Origin: Austropuccinia psidii
Taxonomy: Eukaryota > Basidiomycota > Pucciniomycetes > Pucciniales > Sphaerophragmiaceae
Direction of reading: 5' to 3'
DNA length: 64,000 bases
NCBI GenBank assembly: GCA_023105745.1
Contig: JALGQZ010000011.1
Coordinates: forward strand, 47,894,698 to 47,958,697
In this document: in pieces, positions 36,789 to 49,366 of the stretch
How the letters are laid out: each line of letters starts with the position of its first letter
How positions within the stretch are numbered: the stretch's first letter is position 1
Translations under genes and position numbers: made by a program
The notes under the pieces: generated by a model
Told to the model about the DNA's origin: nothing
Seen by the model: the letters and a program-made list of their open reading frames with translations, nothing else
Databases searched by the model: none

Positions 36789-37837
36789 TCCCCAACCATG
36801 CTAGATTTTCCATTATTCCATGCCACTATGACTGGTGCAGTTATTTCTACTTCTTCATTTTGGCCTACTTTTCTTATTACACCAAGGTCCAACAGCTCCT
36901 TGCTATGAATTTCTAGAGCTTCTCTTGATTTTGGACTTGCTGGATATGCAGGTCTTCTTAAGAGTGGTGGATAAGGTCTCTTAATGTTAAGAATGATGTC
37001 AACTTCATGACAAATAATATCCCCTAGGGGTTCTCCATCTGAATCAAATGCTTCTTTATGGTTATATAAAAGACTAGAGATTTCATTTTCTTGTGAATTA
37101 GTCAGATGAAGGCTTATTTCAGCTTCATTTAACTGTTCAGACTTGAATTTCTCTAACTCTAAGTTGACTGGTGATACTTTGTTCACTGTAATTTGTCTTT
37201 TAAATGGTAAAAAGGCAAATTTTTGGCACTTATTGTTTCCAATAGTAAAGTATCTGTCTTTGTTGTTATGTAAATCTATCCCATACATGATTAAATAGTC
37301 ATTTCCCAATATAAATTGGGTACTAGAGCAGTGTTTCATAACCACAAATTCAACTGTGATTCTTAAATTCCCATTAATGTGTGGGAATATGACATTGGTC
37401 TCAAAAATTCCTAATGCTTTCTTTGGATTACTTGCACTATTGAATTTTATACAATCAATTGGTAACAATTGGTCTTCAAAATTTGGTACACAAGTTTTAA
37501 GAAAAGATTTTCCAAAACAAGAGCAGAAGGCTCCTGGGTCAAGAAAAATTTTGGTGGGTTTGTTGTCAATCACTACTTCTGTTATACAGGAGTGACCGGC
37601 TGTATAACCTTTCCCTCTGTGTGGTTTGGTTTTCATAAGTTGTGGATCTTGAACTTTTGATAAATCAAGTTGACCATTGCTCAATTGTGGCAAGTGGGAA
37701 TAAGATTCCATGATGTCAAAAGTGGCATTGATATTTTCTATATCTTTTGAAGATTCAGAAAATATGGATGACTTATCATCTTGATTGTCTTCAATTATGT
37801 CATTTTTCTCAACATCAGGTTCCTTTTCAATATCAAT
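36099..37837 (-). pseudogene. Ty3-B pol: protease and reverse transcriptase (uninverted part)
   Basis: Reading leftward from 37837: a short linker, the aspartic protease with KIFLDPGAFCSC, where the catalytic DTG has become DPG, then the reverse transcriptase N-terminal part with RPYPPLLRRPAYPASP and SSMVGDFRALNTYTV, the LRMPFGIKNAPSHFQRMM block and the YIDD box. Stops lie at 36671-36673 and 36461-36463, the same two codons as in the duplicated block at 29879-30567. It ends at REALTT (36099), where the inversion junction begins. RNase H and integrase are on the plus strand at 30568-34059. The longest open frame is 36671-37711. Confidence 0.9.
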
Positions 37838-39206
37838 TTAATTGATTTTCCCCCTTTTTGGACATGTATTGGCTAAATGGGTGGTGCTTTGGCAAATATG
37901 GCACTTTCTGACTGTATCTGCATCTTTATACTTAACATTATTAGAATTTTTTTTGGGGTTTTTGTCCACAGAATCTTCCCGAGGTGTATTAAACCTTGTT
38001 TTGAGATTCACCCTACTAGAACCAATTTTGGTTCTGGTGGTTACTTCTTCTAATATATTGATAATATCCTCTGCTGAAGATTGTTCAGTAGTCCTGCTTT
38101 TTCCAGAATGCTCTAAGTCACCTCCACATTGTCTCAGAATCTTTCTATGGATAATAAATTCTGACATGTCTGGATATAATTCTGTTAATCTATCTTTTTG
38201 TTGGCAAAACCATGGTAAAGCTTTGTCTTTATCAGCATCAAATTTGGCAGATTCAAAGGCTGTTTCCACTTTAAACCTCCAAGCATCATTGGCCCATTTG
38301 TTGATAATTTGGGTTTTCCACCAAGTCCAGCTTTGGTGTCCATGTGCTTGTCTCAATTTGAGATACCATCTGTGAGCTGATTTGGTAAAGAAGGTGTTAA
38401 ACCTGGCTTTTACCAATCTGTCTGGTAATTCAAAGTCTTCTTTGATCATGTCAATACCTCTGATGAATTCCATATGGTCATATTCTCCTTCACCACTAAA
38501 GTGAGGCCATTTCTTAAGTTTAGGAACTTCTTTCAAGAGTGCTTGGCCCATTGATGGTTCCAAGTTATGGAAAGAAGTAGAGAATTCATTTTTTTAATTT
38601 AGAATCTTCAATATCCAATACTTGTGGATTGGGAATCCCTGTACCCTCATTTTGATTCAGAGGTATAGACATTTTTGGTAAGGTGTTTAGTAGTTGTTAG
38701 ATATCATTCATTTTAATGTTGTTACACCTTTGTCAATTTATTAATTCAAGTTGTAACCTTTGTATAGAGGTTATTACATTCTTTTTATGATCATCCTCTT
38801 TATATGTCAGCTCATTCCATAATTCTGTTTGTTTAGTATTATCAGAGATAACCTCATTTAAATTTATTGTTAATTTTTATATTTCCTCTTTTGAGGTATC
38901 AAAACACTTTTTCAAGGCAATTATATGTGTCTTTACTTCAGTAAACGATTTTGAAATATCCTCAAGAGCTTTCTTATTATCCTCTTTGATAGTATTTATG
39001 GCTTGTTTTATTCTTGTTTCAATCATGTCATTGATATTGAACTTAGAATATTTGTCTGTCAATTCTTTAATAATGGTAGATTGTTCATTTATCTTATTGC
39101 CAAAAGAATTATCATTATTGCAAGTTTTAATTGTTCTTAAACCTTTTTCAAAACATTCAAGTGTTTCATTGATTTGGCTCAGACTCAAGCTATGTGTTTT
39201 AAGATT
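37838..39206 (-). pseudogene. Ty3-B gag: central coiled region, capsid and zinc knuckle
   Basis: From 39206 leftward, a hydrophilic heptad-like region (NETLECFEKGLRTIKT and onward) is followed by a stop at 38877-38879 and a frame change before 38563. The open frame 37838-38563 then has the capsid stretch WPHFSGEGEYDHMEFIRGID, WYLKLRQAHGHQSWTWWK, and the CCHC knuckle CHICQSTTHLANTC. TAA at 37838-37840 separates it from pol in the same frame. Gag packages the element RNA in particles. The frame is continuous with the N-terminal part at 41021-41771 once the solo LTR and one target-duplication copy are taken out. Confidence 0.88.
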
Positions 39207-39211
39207 GGCAC

Positions 39212-41015
39212 TGTCAGCCTTAGAGGTAATTTCATATACCCAAAAGACCACAAATACAAAAATAACATATTAATATAAATAAAATGAATTTATTTATATT
39301 ATTAAAATGAAAATCAAAATATAAATATAAAATTAATTACAATTTAAGAATAAAAATACATTAAATTTTGTAAGTATATAATTACATTTATACTTGAAAA
39401 AATTAAGTAAAAATGAAATTTTAACAAAATTGTGAAAAAATAAAAAATTTGGAAAAAAGTTAAATAAAAATTATTATAACTTTTTATTCAATAAATAAAC
39501 ACATAAAAATTATTTCACCATTGGATTCCTCATAAAAAATCAGGTGGGGTCACCTCTGAGTGAAATTCTTGTAACTCAACTCTAAATAAGCTTAAATTAA
39601 GTTTTTAGTATTTTCAATACAAAAGTTGAAAATCCTCAAAGCCTTAATTCAATTCACACCACATGTGGTGTTAACCATCAATTTTTGTGTTAAGATTGAG
39701 GTGTTGTGTTTAGTTTAGAAGTTATGAGGAATTGAAGTATTTTCAATTGAATTCAATTGAAATGTCAAAATGTGCGCGTGTATTACATAAGTGAACTTTG
39801 ATTTACATATGAGGTGTCAATTATTACTGTATTGTACTGTACAATTGGATTGAATTACATATGTAAATTATAAGTATAATACATGATGAGGAATTGAAGG
39901 AAAAATAAATTGGAAAGATTAAATTTGGGGGGAAAGGGAACTCCAGCTCTAAGGGGGAGTGAGACCCCCAAATTCCTTGCTGACAGGCGTGGGATGTCAA
40001 ATTCACGCAAAAGTTCATCACTTTTGGCCTGGAATTGGGTTACAGGGTCTGTGGACTCAATTGATGATGAGGTTTTGATACCAACTGGGGTAGTTTTAGC
40101 TGTTGCCAAGAGGGTTAAACTACCCTTTAGATAAACCATCATAGTAAAAACAGTTTTAACTGGTTTCTACGTCTCTGACACACATTCTGAAGTGTTTTGA
40201 AGGCTCTAGGCCTGGTATTGCTATAGTAATGGCTGATTTAAGGGTCTAAAATGGCTAAAAATGGCTTAAACCAGCCCTTTTTGGTCTAAACCAGGGTTCA
40301 ATGATGCCATAATTAGCTTTTCTGTTGTCAGACTGTTTTTCACGACTGACAAGAGTAAATTTTACTTTTGGAGTAAGAGAATTGATGGCTATAAAAGAAT
40401 GTCTTCTTTGCCCCACTTTTCTCTTCATGTTAGAATCTTTTCCTTTTATTAATTAGTTTAAACACTGTTAAACCAATCAATCAAAGATTCCAACCACCGT
40501 TTTTAAATCATTTTAATCCTTTTAACCACGTGAAAAAATCATTATAATCATTGTTTGTAACTCTTATAATCATTTTTACCCCTGAACCACCCCAAAAGTG
40601 AATTAAAGCATCTTTCATCACTGTAAACTTTGTCACTTTGTTTTCAAATTCACTCTGGTCACTTTTGGGCATTTTTTCTCTTTAATATTCTTTTTAAAGA
40701 CTTTGTTCTTTAATTAATTTCTTTCAGCTCTTTGTTCAATTAATTCCAATTGAAATTGCTCTTGAAGAAATTTCTTTTGTAGCCTTAAAATATCTCTTGT
40801 AGAGTATTTTTTGGATAAATTTTTATTGTTGGTAAAACAATAAATTTTTATAATATTATTGTTTTATACTAATAAAGTTATAAAAAATAAAATTGGCGTG
40901 TTTTCTCTTAAAAATAATACTTCATACTATTTTTAACTGAATTTTACCTTATACAAATTTTGAGGACAGGAAAAGTACTTGATTTTTAATCAAAGTTTCA
41001 TATCCACACCTTACA
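39212..41015 (+). mobile_element. Solo Ty3-B-family LTR inserted in Ty3-B gag
   Basis: Begins TGTCAGCC (usual TGTGAGCC with one change), ends CCTTACA, 1804 bp, in plus orientation against a minus-strand gag. It is flanked by GGCAC at 39207-39211 and GTCAC at 41016-41020, a 5-bp target duplication with one later substitution. Removing LTR plus one copy (1809 bp, a multiple of three) rejoins gag in frame (SLCD then NLKTHS). No element interior is attached. Confidence 0.88.
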
Positions 41016-41020
41016 GTCAC

Positions 41021-41771
41021 AAAGTGATGTATTTTTATCAGAAAGATGACTTTTTACGTCATTTATAGCTTCATACAACTCTGGAATAGAATCAAAAATA
41101 TCAGAAATCATTTCTGATATTTTAATCTCGCCTCCCCTTTCTTTTGTAATTCCATCATTGTTCTGGCCATCTGAAACACATTTTCCATGGCATCCTGTTG
41201 AATTTTTGGAATCCTGTAGCCCTGGCTGTAAGGTTTGGTGGCTGGTGCCTTTCCTTTGCCCTTGTTTGGAGCTTGTGGCTGCTTTTTCACGTTGGAATTT
41301 CTGCTTCTGGCCACTGGGGCTGTTCTTGGCACTTGCTTGGGTGGTGGAGGGTTGTTTTTCCTCCATTCTAGTGTCAAGAGAATCATGTTTTTCTTCTACA
41401 TCAATGGATGCCATCCATTGAGCAATTTGCAAGTATTGGGATGGCCCAGGAAGTTTCTCACAGTCAGGTAAGAATTCATGCAGTTTTTCCACAGATCTGC
41501 AAGGATCTGGTACTCCTTGTACTGCAGGGCATTGTTGTAAGATTTGTGGCTGGCTTTGTATATGTCCACTGAGGCTTCTTGTGGAGGTGTCAGCTCTTTG
41601 TGAAGGTAAAATGGTTTCATCAGCATCAGAATGACCTATTTTAGTTGTTTGAAAGTCATCAACTGACCCTTTTCCTTCTGTACCTGGTTGTCTTCTGCCA
41701 TAATCATGTCTATTACCTTTCTGGGAGCTGCTTGAGGGGTTATAGCTGGCTCCTGATCTAGTTGAAGGCAT
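41021..41771 (-). pseudogene. Ty3-B gag, N-terminal part
   Basis: The open frame starts MPSTRSGASYNPSSSSQKG at 41771 and stays open until the solo LTR at 41015 cuts it. It is rich in Ser, Gln, Lys and Pro and probably disordered, ending in ISDIFDSIPELYEAINDVK. The wording is familiar from annotated Austropuccinia psidii proteins (memory, not searched). An alternative frame on the same strand (41626-41396 and 41386-41108, one stop between) carries MNSYLTVRNFLG and PYSQGYRIPKIQQDAMENVFQMARTMME, kept in Ty3-A too. Which frame is translated, or whether both are, is unclear. Confidence 0.8.
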
Positions 41772-42242
41772 ATTTTATGATTAAAAAGGCTTAAAATCAT
41801 ACTTTGATGTCAAAAACTTACTATTGGCCAAATTCTTAGCTTTCTGAAGGGTATTACTTATATCCAAGTTAATCAATTCAGAAGATATTGTTTAAGGTTA
41901 GTTATTTTGAGTCACAATAACAGTACTATTATGGTCTGAATTAACAGTACTGGCAGGGATAATGCTGGTGACTGTTGAGGCTGTTTCAATTTTTTCTTGT
42001 CTGACCACATTTTCAGACACTAAAATAAATGAAAAAGCCAATTAACTAAGTAGAGAAAGGTTATTTCAAAAAAGGAATAAAAAATATAAGCCTCACTTAT
42101 AGTATGGAAAAATTATTTTTTATGGGTTTTTTGAATTAGAAGCATTTTTTATATGTTTTTTAAATTTTTCAACATAAGAAAAAGGTTTAGAAAGGGTGAA
42201 AAAATATTTCGCAGGTAAAATATCACAGCTGGGCCCCTCAAA
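41772..42242 (-). other. Ty3-B leader between 5' LTR and gag
   Basis: Untranslated leader of the element. Next to the LTR, reading on the minus strand, it starts TTTGAGGGGCCCAGCTGTG (42242 leftward), the likely primer binding site by position and by likeness to Ty3-A. No gene is seen. It includes AT-rich stretches near 42060-42180. Confidence 0.6.
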
Positions 42243-44000
42243 TGTAAGGTGTGGATATGAACCTTTGATTAAAAATCAAGTACTTTTCCTGTCCTCAAAA
42301 TTTGTATAAGGTAAAAATCAATTAAAAATAGAAAGAAATATTATTCTTAATAGAAAACACACCAATTTTATTGTTCAAAACTCTATTAGTATAAAACAAT
42401 AATATCATAAAGCTTTATTGTTTTACCAACAATAAAAATTTATCCAAAAATACTCTACAAGAGATATTTAAGGCTACAAAAGAAATTTCTTCAAGAGCAA
42501 TTTCAATTGGAATTAATTGAACAAAGAGCTGAAAGAAATTAATTAAAGAACAAAGTCTTTAAAAAGAATATTTAAAGAGAAAACACACCCAAAAGTGACC
42601 AGAGTGAATTTGGAAACAAGTGACAAAGTTTACAGTGATGAAAGATGCTTTAATTCACTTTAGGGGTGGTTCAGGGGTAAAAATGATTATAATGATTTTT
42701 TCACATGGTTAAAAGGTTTAAAATTATTTAAAAAAGGTGGTTGGAATCTTTTATTGATTGGTTTAACAGTGTTTAAACTAACTATAAAAGGAAAAGATTC
42801 TAACATGAAGAGAAAAGTGGGGCAAAGAAGACATTCTTTTATAGCCATCAATTTTCTTACTCCAAAAGTAAAATTTACTCTTGTCAGTCGTGAAGAACAT
42901 TCTTACAGCAGAAAAGCCAATTATGGCATCATTGAACCCTGGTTTAGACCAAAAAAGGGCTTGTTTGAGCCATTTTTAGCCATTTTAGACCCTTAAATCA
43001 GCCATTACTATAGCAATACCTGGTCTAGAGCCTTCAAAACACGTCATAAGGTGTGTAAGAGGCGTATAAATCAGTTAAAACTGTTTTTCCTAACACTGTT
43101 TTAACTTAAGGGTAGTTTTACCTTCTTGGCAGCAGTTTGAACTACCCTGGTTGGTATCAAAACCTCATCATTAATTGAGCCACAGGCCCTGTGACTCAAT
43201 TCCCGGCCAAAAGTGATTAACTTTTGCATGAATTTTTACATCTCACGCTTGTCAGCAAGGATTTTGGGGGTCTGGCTCCCCCTTAGAGCTAGAGTTCCTT
43301 TTCCCCCCAATTTATTTTTTCCTTTAATTCCTCATCATGTATTATACTTGTAATTTACATATGTAATTCAATTGAATTGTACAGTACAATACAGTAATAA
43401 TTGATATCTCATATGTAAATAAGAGTTCACTTATGTAATACACACGCACATTTTGACATTTCAATTGAATTCAATTGAAAATACTTCGATTCCTCATAAC
43501 TTCTAAACTAAACACAACACCTCAATTTTAACACAAAAATTGATGGTTAACACAACATGTGGTGTGAATTAAATTAGAGCTTTGAGGATTTTCAATTTTT
43601 GTATTGAAAATACTGAAAACTTAATTTAAGCTTATTTAGAGTTGAGTTACAAAAATTTCACTCAGCGGTGACCCCACCTAATTTTTTATAAGGAATCAAA
43701 TGGTGAAATAAATTTTATTTGTTTATTTATTGGATAAAAAGTTATAATATATGTTATATAAATTTTTACCAAAAATATTTTAATTTCATAATTTTTATTA
43801 AAAATTCATTTTTACTTCATTTTTACAAGTAAAAATGAATTTTCATAATTTTAAATCATAATTACATTTTGATTTTTAAATATAAATTTGTATTCATATT
43901 TTTATTTTTATAATGTAAATAAATTAATTTTATTTATATTTGTATTTTAATTTATCATTTGTGGTCTTTTGGGTATATAAAAATACCTCTAAGGCTCACA
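42243..44000 (-). repeat. Ty3-B 5' LTR
   Basis: On the minus strand it begins TGTGAGCC at 44000 and ends CCTTACA at 42243; 1758 bp. It is flanked outside by ACCAC (44001-44005), identical to the bases before 29684. The 80-codon frame at 42754-42996 is an LTR frame present in several copies and is not supported as a gene. Confidence 0.92.
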
Positions 44001-44005
44001 ACCAC

Positions 44006-47000
44006 ATACAAATTTCTTCTTTTGTTACTTAGCTTGTAATCACCATGAAAAAAATCTATTCCCACCAGCAAGAATAGAATGTCCAAGCCAGCTTCCAATT
44101 TGCTTCATACTTTTCTCTAACCTGCTATTAATATTTGGGTATATTCCAAGCAATATTTTAAATATTTTAAAAACATCTAGATAAAATAAATTTAACTATG
44201 TAGAATCTGCATTTTTTAATAATCTCACATTCCACACAACTCCTCAAGAACAAAATAAACAACTGGAACCCCAAAATTAATTTAATTTTCTCACATTATC
44301 ACTTTTTGTATCACTTTAAATCAAATTATATTTCTGGCTTTTCACTTATCACCTGGAACTATTTAATTAAATTTTGACATTATCAAACATGAGGTAAAAT
44401 AACAACATTTCGATTTTGTGAGATCCTCATTATCAGTACTCCTCGGTCCTGAGAATGGAAAAAATACATATTTTTTATCCTGTCTTTTTCCTTGAACCTT
44501 ACATTATTCTCATTGAATTCAATTTAATTTCAATAAAAAGATGTTACCTCCTTTTTATTTGAAAATAATTTTTTGAATTCAGTTTTCAATTCACAATAAA
44601 AAAATTCTTTTGAAAAGAAATATTTATTGATTATAATTTTTGCTTCCTCTTATCCCTCTATAATCATTCTATCTTTCAACAATTCAAGGGATTATGATAA
44701 CTTCCTTTCCAAAATTCCTAATTTTAACACTTTCACAATTCTTCCCCCTCATAGGAATACCTTAACAATCTTCATTTATTTGAGCCACCTGTCTTACTAT
44801 TTATCATAACACATAATAGGACCATAACCTTTAAAGTAAAATTCTTTACTAAAATATCTCCTTCACTACAGATTACTTGAATTTAACTATATCATTAAAG
44901 ATAAAACTCATAATATACCAATATGGTGAGGAAGTAACCAAGAATTTCTTTTATAAATAAATCTTCTTCATATTTTCCAGAAAAAAATCAAGCTATAATA
45001 TATATCTTAAAACAGAAAAATGTGATTAAATTGCCATTTATTTCTCAAAAATGAGATGTATTTTGAATGCAATATTTTTTCCTTAATCTTGTTCATATGA
45101 AAAGGGGTGTTAATTAAAATGGAGATATTAGGTTGTCTTGATTTAATTCAAAATATCTGGAAATGGATTCTGAATTTTGGAATGGCTTCAACTTCTAATC
45201 AAAATGAAGCACTATTTCAATAATAATTACCTTTTTTCAGTAGGGAATTTTAGATATCCAACATTTAATTTCCTCAAATATTGTCATCCATATTTCCTTT
45301 AGTTCTGAATATTCATTTAAAAGGCTTTTTCTCCATGCTTCATTTTTTACTCATTTTAAGGCAATTAGCAATTCGAGGTTAGCTTTTTGACGTTTCTCAT
45401 TCAAAGTTTCCGAAAATCTATTTCTCAGCTCAAATAGCCTGTTACCTCAAATACATGACTTTATATGGATATTCAGGAATACTATACCTGGAATATAAGT
45501 AATGGTCTCAAAACATTGAATTCACCACCACATAAATCTACATAAACTCATATTATTCATGAATAACACTCAGAAACTTTCTAAAACTCTTAAATATGGA
45601 TTATTCATTTAGAACAGTAATAGTTAATATAATCTGGAAAATTCCCACAATTAACAAAGCTTCAATTAATAATTCATTCTGGATTCCTGTTCTTTAAAAG
45701 ATTTGTTGATTGTAATTTTTGCCAATAACTAAGCTCAAGCTAATATTAAAAAAAATTAATTTCAAAAATTTTCCTCAATTAAGAAAGTGGATTATTTTTT
45801 TGAAAATCTACTTGATTATATTTCCGGCTATACACAAAATTCAAACCAAGGGAAAAATTATCAAAATTTAAAAATTCCCCTTAATTAAGAAATTTTCAAC
45901 TAATACTTCATTCCAAATTTCCACTTTCTTCAATTTTCCTTAATGATATTTCTTAACATACACCACGCTCAAATTGATGGTCTACTGGTCAGATTCAAAG
46001 AATTCTTCTTAATTTATAAAGCTATAATAAGTAATATGTGTGATATCTATTTTGTAAAATAAAATATAACAGAAAACTCAAAAACATTTTGTAGTTTATT
46101 ATCATAGCTTTACTTAAAAAAGGAACAAAATCATTTAATTCATTCTTCTCTGTGGTTCTCTGATCCCTTTGTTGTTTATTTTTTAAATAAATTTAATCTG
46201 AAAAATTAAACTCGAGTATTAAATCTTTCAAAAAAGGGGATACTAATGAATATTTTGAAGAGAAAATTTAAAGAATATAAATTGAAACAATTTAATCAAT
46301 TTTTTCATAATTTGGAAATCCCTTTGTTTCATATTTCATTTGGTTTTCTCTTTGTATTTAGAGTCTATTTATTATTTCTCACTTTGTCTTTCCTTTCATT
46401 TTTTATGCTTCTTTTTGGAAGAATTTTTATCTCAATCTTATATCATTTGTAATATATAATTTTTTTAGTTTTTTTGGTTTTTTCTGCTATTCTATTTATT
46501 TTATTTTATTTCAATTTTAATTTTTTGTATTCAATCATTTATTTTATTCATTTTCTTATTTCTTTAATTTATTGATTTAATTATATTTTGTTTCAATTTT
46601 TCATTTTTTTTTTTTGATTTTCTAACTTTTTAAGGGTGCTGGTAAAAGCACATTAGGTTTTGGTAACTACACATAAGTGACACAATTTTTTGAAAAAAAT
46701 TACCCAGAATTAGTTTTGAGGAATTTTTTTGCCATATTTTTTCCAATATGGGATTTCAAGATTCCCAAATTTTTTCAACTTTTTTTTTTTGCCTAATTTC
46801 TTCAAAAATGACTTATTGTTTGAAAAATTAATTGAAAAAAAAATTTCCATTTACGAATTTCCATAAATTCTTTTTCGAAATTAAGAGGAGAATCATTAAA
46901 ATCAAAAATCTAAATCCTATATTCATGGTAATTCTGTTTGGGTGGGACAATGGTAGGCCCAAAAAAGTGTTTTTTGTATTTTTGTTGTTCATTGCCATTT

Positions 47001-48900
47001 ATGGAATCAAAAACAATTCTATTTATGGAATTAACAGTTTCATAATTTGTAAAAAAAATTGGGGGTGCTTGGAAAGGTTTTGCCCAATACAAGTTGATTT
47101 GGTTTCATTTTAATTGGAAATGGGTCCAGGGTACCCATTACATCTTTTCACTTATTTATGGAAAAAACACTTAATTTTTTAGTAAAAACACATAAATGCT
47201 TACAAATGTTTACCAAATCCTATCTTTTATTCTAATTAATATTAAAGTTTATCCAAAACCATCAAAAAATTAAAAAAAAATCCAAAATAAACTCACAAAA
47301 AATTCAAAAATTTTAAAAAAAGGAATCAAAGGAAAATAAAGCAAAAAATTCTAAACTAAAAAAAAAGAAAAAATAAAAATAAGAAATCAAAAAAAAAAAA
47401 AATTTTATATTGAAATGGAATTTCTTCCTATGTTAATTTCTGATTTTTTAATTTTCCAAAAATCCCAGTTTTAAATCTTACAAAAATTGAAAAAATGAGA
47501 ACTTTGTGAATGATGAAGAACATTACCAATGAAAAAATAATTTTTGGAAAAAATTTAATGGGGAAATTTTTGTGAAAGTTGAATAATTATAGAAGAAATT
47601 TATTGAGTTTAACTAACAGAGAGTAAATTTTAAAATTACTTGAATATCAAAAAATAAGTTTACATAAATTTTAAAAGAAGAATTAAGGTATAGTGTAAAA
47701 ATAAGATATAAATATTAATAGAAAAATCTTTGAAATAAAAGTCTCTGTTATTTCAAAAAACATTGAGAAATATATCAAATAATTCTTGAAATATTATGAA
47801 ATGTTTACACAAAGATACTATATCTTTTTAAAATAAATTAGAAGTTTAAGATTTTCCCCCAAAGAATTTTTGGTGATTTTTGTATTTGGAAATAATTTTT
47901 CAAAAGAATTATTTCTAAAAGACTAATGAGTTTTAAATGTGAAAAAGGAAAAAATAAATTTTAATAAGATATAAATATTTTCAGAAGAAAAAGGGCAATT
48001 TATTTTGAATTAAGAAAATAAAAACAATACTTTACAAAAATAAATATTAGAAGTAGGTGGGTGTTTTAAGTATTAAATATTTCTCTTGGAAAATATTCAA
48101 GCCTTGTGATATCTCTTTTCAAACTTGTGTAAAATAAATGATAATAAGGAAAATTCACAATTTTAAATCTGATTGGGTTGGAAAATTTCAAATCTTTAGA
48201 ATAACTATTGGTTTTATATTTTATTTTTGATGAGAAATAATTTGAAGATTTAATTTTCTCAATTGTTTGCAAATAAAAAATAGTTTAATTTTTTTTAAAT
48301 AGAAAAATAAAATTCAAATAATTGACATTTATTCATACATTTTTGTGAAAAAAAAAATTCTGTTAAAAGGAATTTTCAATCAGGAATATATTTTATATTT
48401 TTTCATTTTGAGGTTTATATGCTCTTAATGAGCTCAGAAATAAAAATCATTGAAGATCCATAATTTTCTACTTTGATTGAGTAAAGCTTTCAATTACCAA
48501 ACATGTGGCTGAAATTATCTGCAGAAAAATATTAAGGTTAGAACCAGGGTCGGATCTCAGGTTGAAAGCAGGTTTAAACTTCTACTCCTTCCAACAGGGA
48601 TATCCTTTTTTATTTTTAATGTTTCCAATTCCTATCTTTCTTGGAATAAAATTTTGCTTCAATTTAATGTGATGTTAAATCCTGCTTTTTTTTCTGATAT
48701 TCAATAAATCTTTGTTGATCTTAAAAGTAAATCAAAAATGGGTCATTCCAGGATTCTTAATTTATTAATGGCAGGGGTTTGGTGAGCTAACGTAGTAATG
48801 TAGATTTTTTCCAAAGTATTTCAATAATAAAATCCTTTTCAGACAAATAAAATTGCAATTTTGGCTGAGGAAGAGACAAACCATGGCAAGAGGGTTGACA
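44006..48900. other. AT-rich DNA without recognisable genes
   Basis: No credible coding frame. The frame at 46246-46452 is dominated by Phe and Leu codons from T-rich DNA. A strongly T-rich block (46440-46620) and a strongly A-rich block (47250-47410) lie in inverted relation around about 600 bases. The transposase expected for H2 would lie in the right part of this stretch but could not be recognised. Confidence 0.5.
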
Positions 48901-48939
48901 TATTGTTTTGATTGGTTTATATTTTCTTATTCATAAAAT

Positions 48940-49260
48940 AAAAAATTCCAGAAGTCTAAATTTTGAATTCTTTCTTCTCCATATGAGGCTTATTATGGAA
49001 TCTATCCAAAGAGGTGTGTCATTTCTATTCCACTTGACTAAAATTTGGCAATTTACATTATTTCCTAATATCTTGCATTTTTCTCAGTGCCTTCTTTGAT
49101 TATTAAATGAATTAATTTATCAAAATGTTAAATTTAGGCTCATTATTCATCATCCTGATTGATATCATCTTGAGTTAAGCCTTCTTTAATGGCGTACATC
49201 CCTTCATAATTTTCAGAATCAGGGCCTTAACAGAATCTAATACCCTTCATAGTTACTTCT
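48940..49260 (-). pseudogene. Tet-like 2OG-Fe(II) oxygenase relic (H2)
   Basis: On the minus strand, KLPNFSQVE (near 49060) corresponds to QLPNFSQLKW of the H1 gene. The stretch with TTTTCAGAATCAGGGCC (49208-49231) and CCCTTCATA corresponds to 55988-56033 of H1, which encodes GIMKGIGF and SGPDSGK. The order and rough spacing are the same. The iron-binding core (HKD) is not recognisable in this copy. The H1 intron at 55921-55979 appears to be missing or eroded here. A non-functional fragment. Confidence 0.55.
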
Positions 49261-49366
49261 AGGATATCCTCACTGTTCTTTATTTTCTGCCTATTTTTGG
49301 AGAGCTTGTTCAATGTAAACATTAGTCTATTTTTTGATTTGTAGTTGTTTTTTTCTAATTGGAGGG

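Larger units (their letters stand above)
29684..44000 (-). mobile_element. Ty3-B: minus-strand Ty3/gypsy element carrying an internal inversion and two nested solo LTRs
   Basis: The outer edges are an LTR end at 29684 (TGTAAGG on the plus strand) and an LTR start at 44000 (GGCTCACA). Both are flanked by ACCAC (29679-29683 and 44001-44005), a 5-bp target duplication of one insertion. Inside, gag and the first half of pol run on the minus strand (41771 to 36099), while the rest of pol, the polypurine tract and the 3' LTR run on the plus strand (29879 to 35902). Inverted duplicated blocks (29488-29878 with 35708-36098; 29879-30567 with 36099-36788) mark the ends of an inversion. Two solo LTRs are nested inside. 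All coding parts carry stops. Confidence 0.9.

Noticed and set aside
42754..42996. 80-codon basic frame, also seen at 35127-35369 and 652-864
   Set aside because: It lies inside LTRs and recurs because the LTR recurs; direction relative to the LTR and poor conservation of the start and end give no support for a gene.
29684..44000. Two independent truncated Ty3 elements facing each other
   Set aside because: The ACCAC target duplication spans both, the two halves together give one complete element with only the duplicated block overlapping, and the overlap carries identical nonsense codons.
46832..47113. 93-codon frame rich in Phe, Lys and Ile
   Set aside because: Composition follows the T-rich and A-rich DNA; no similarity to any family that I recognise.
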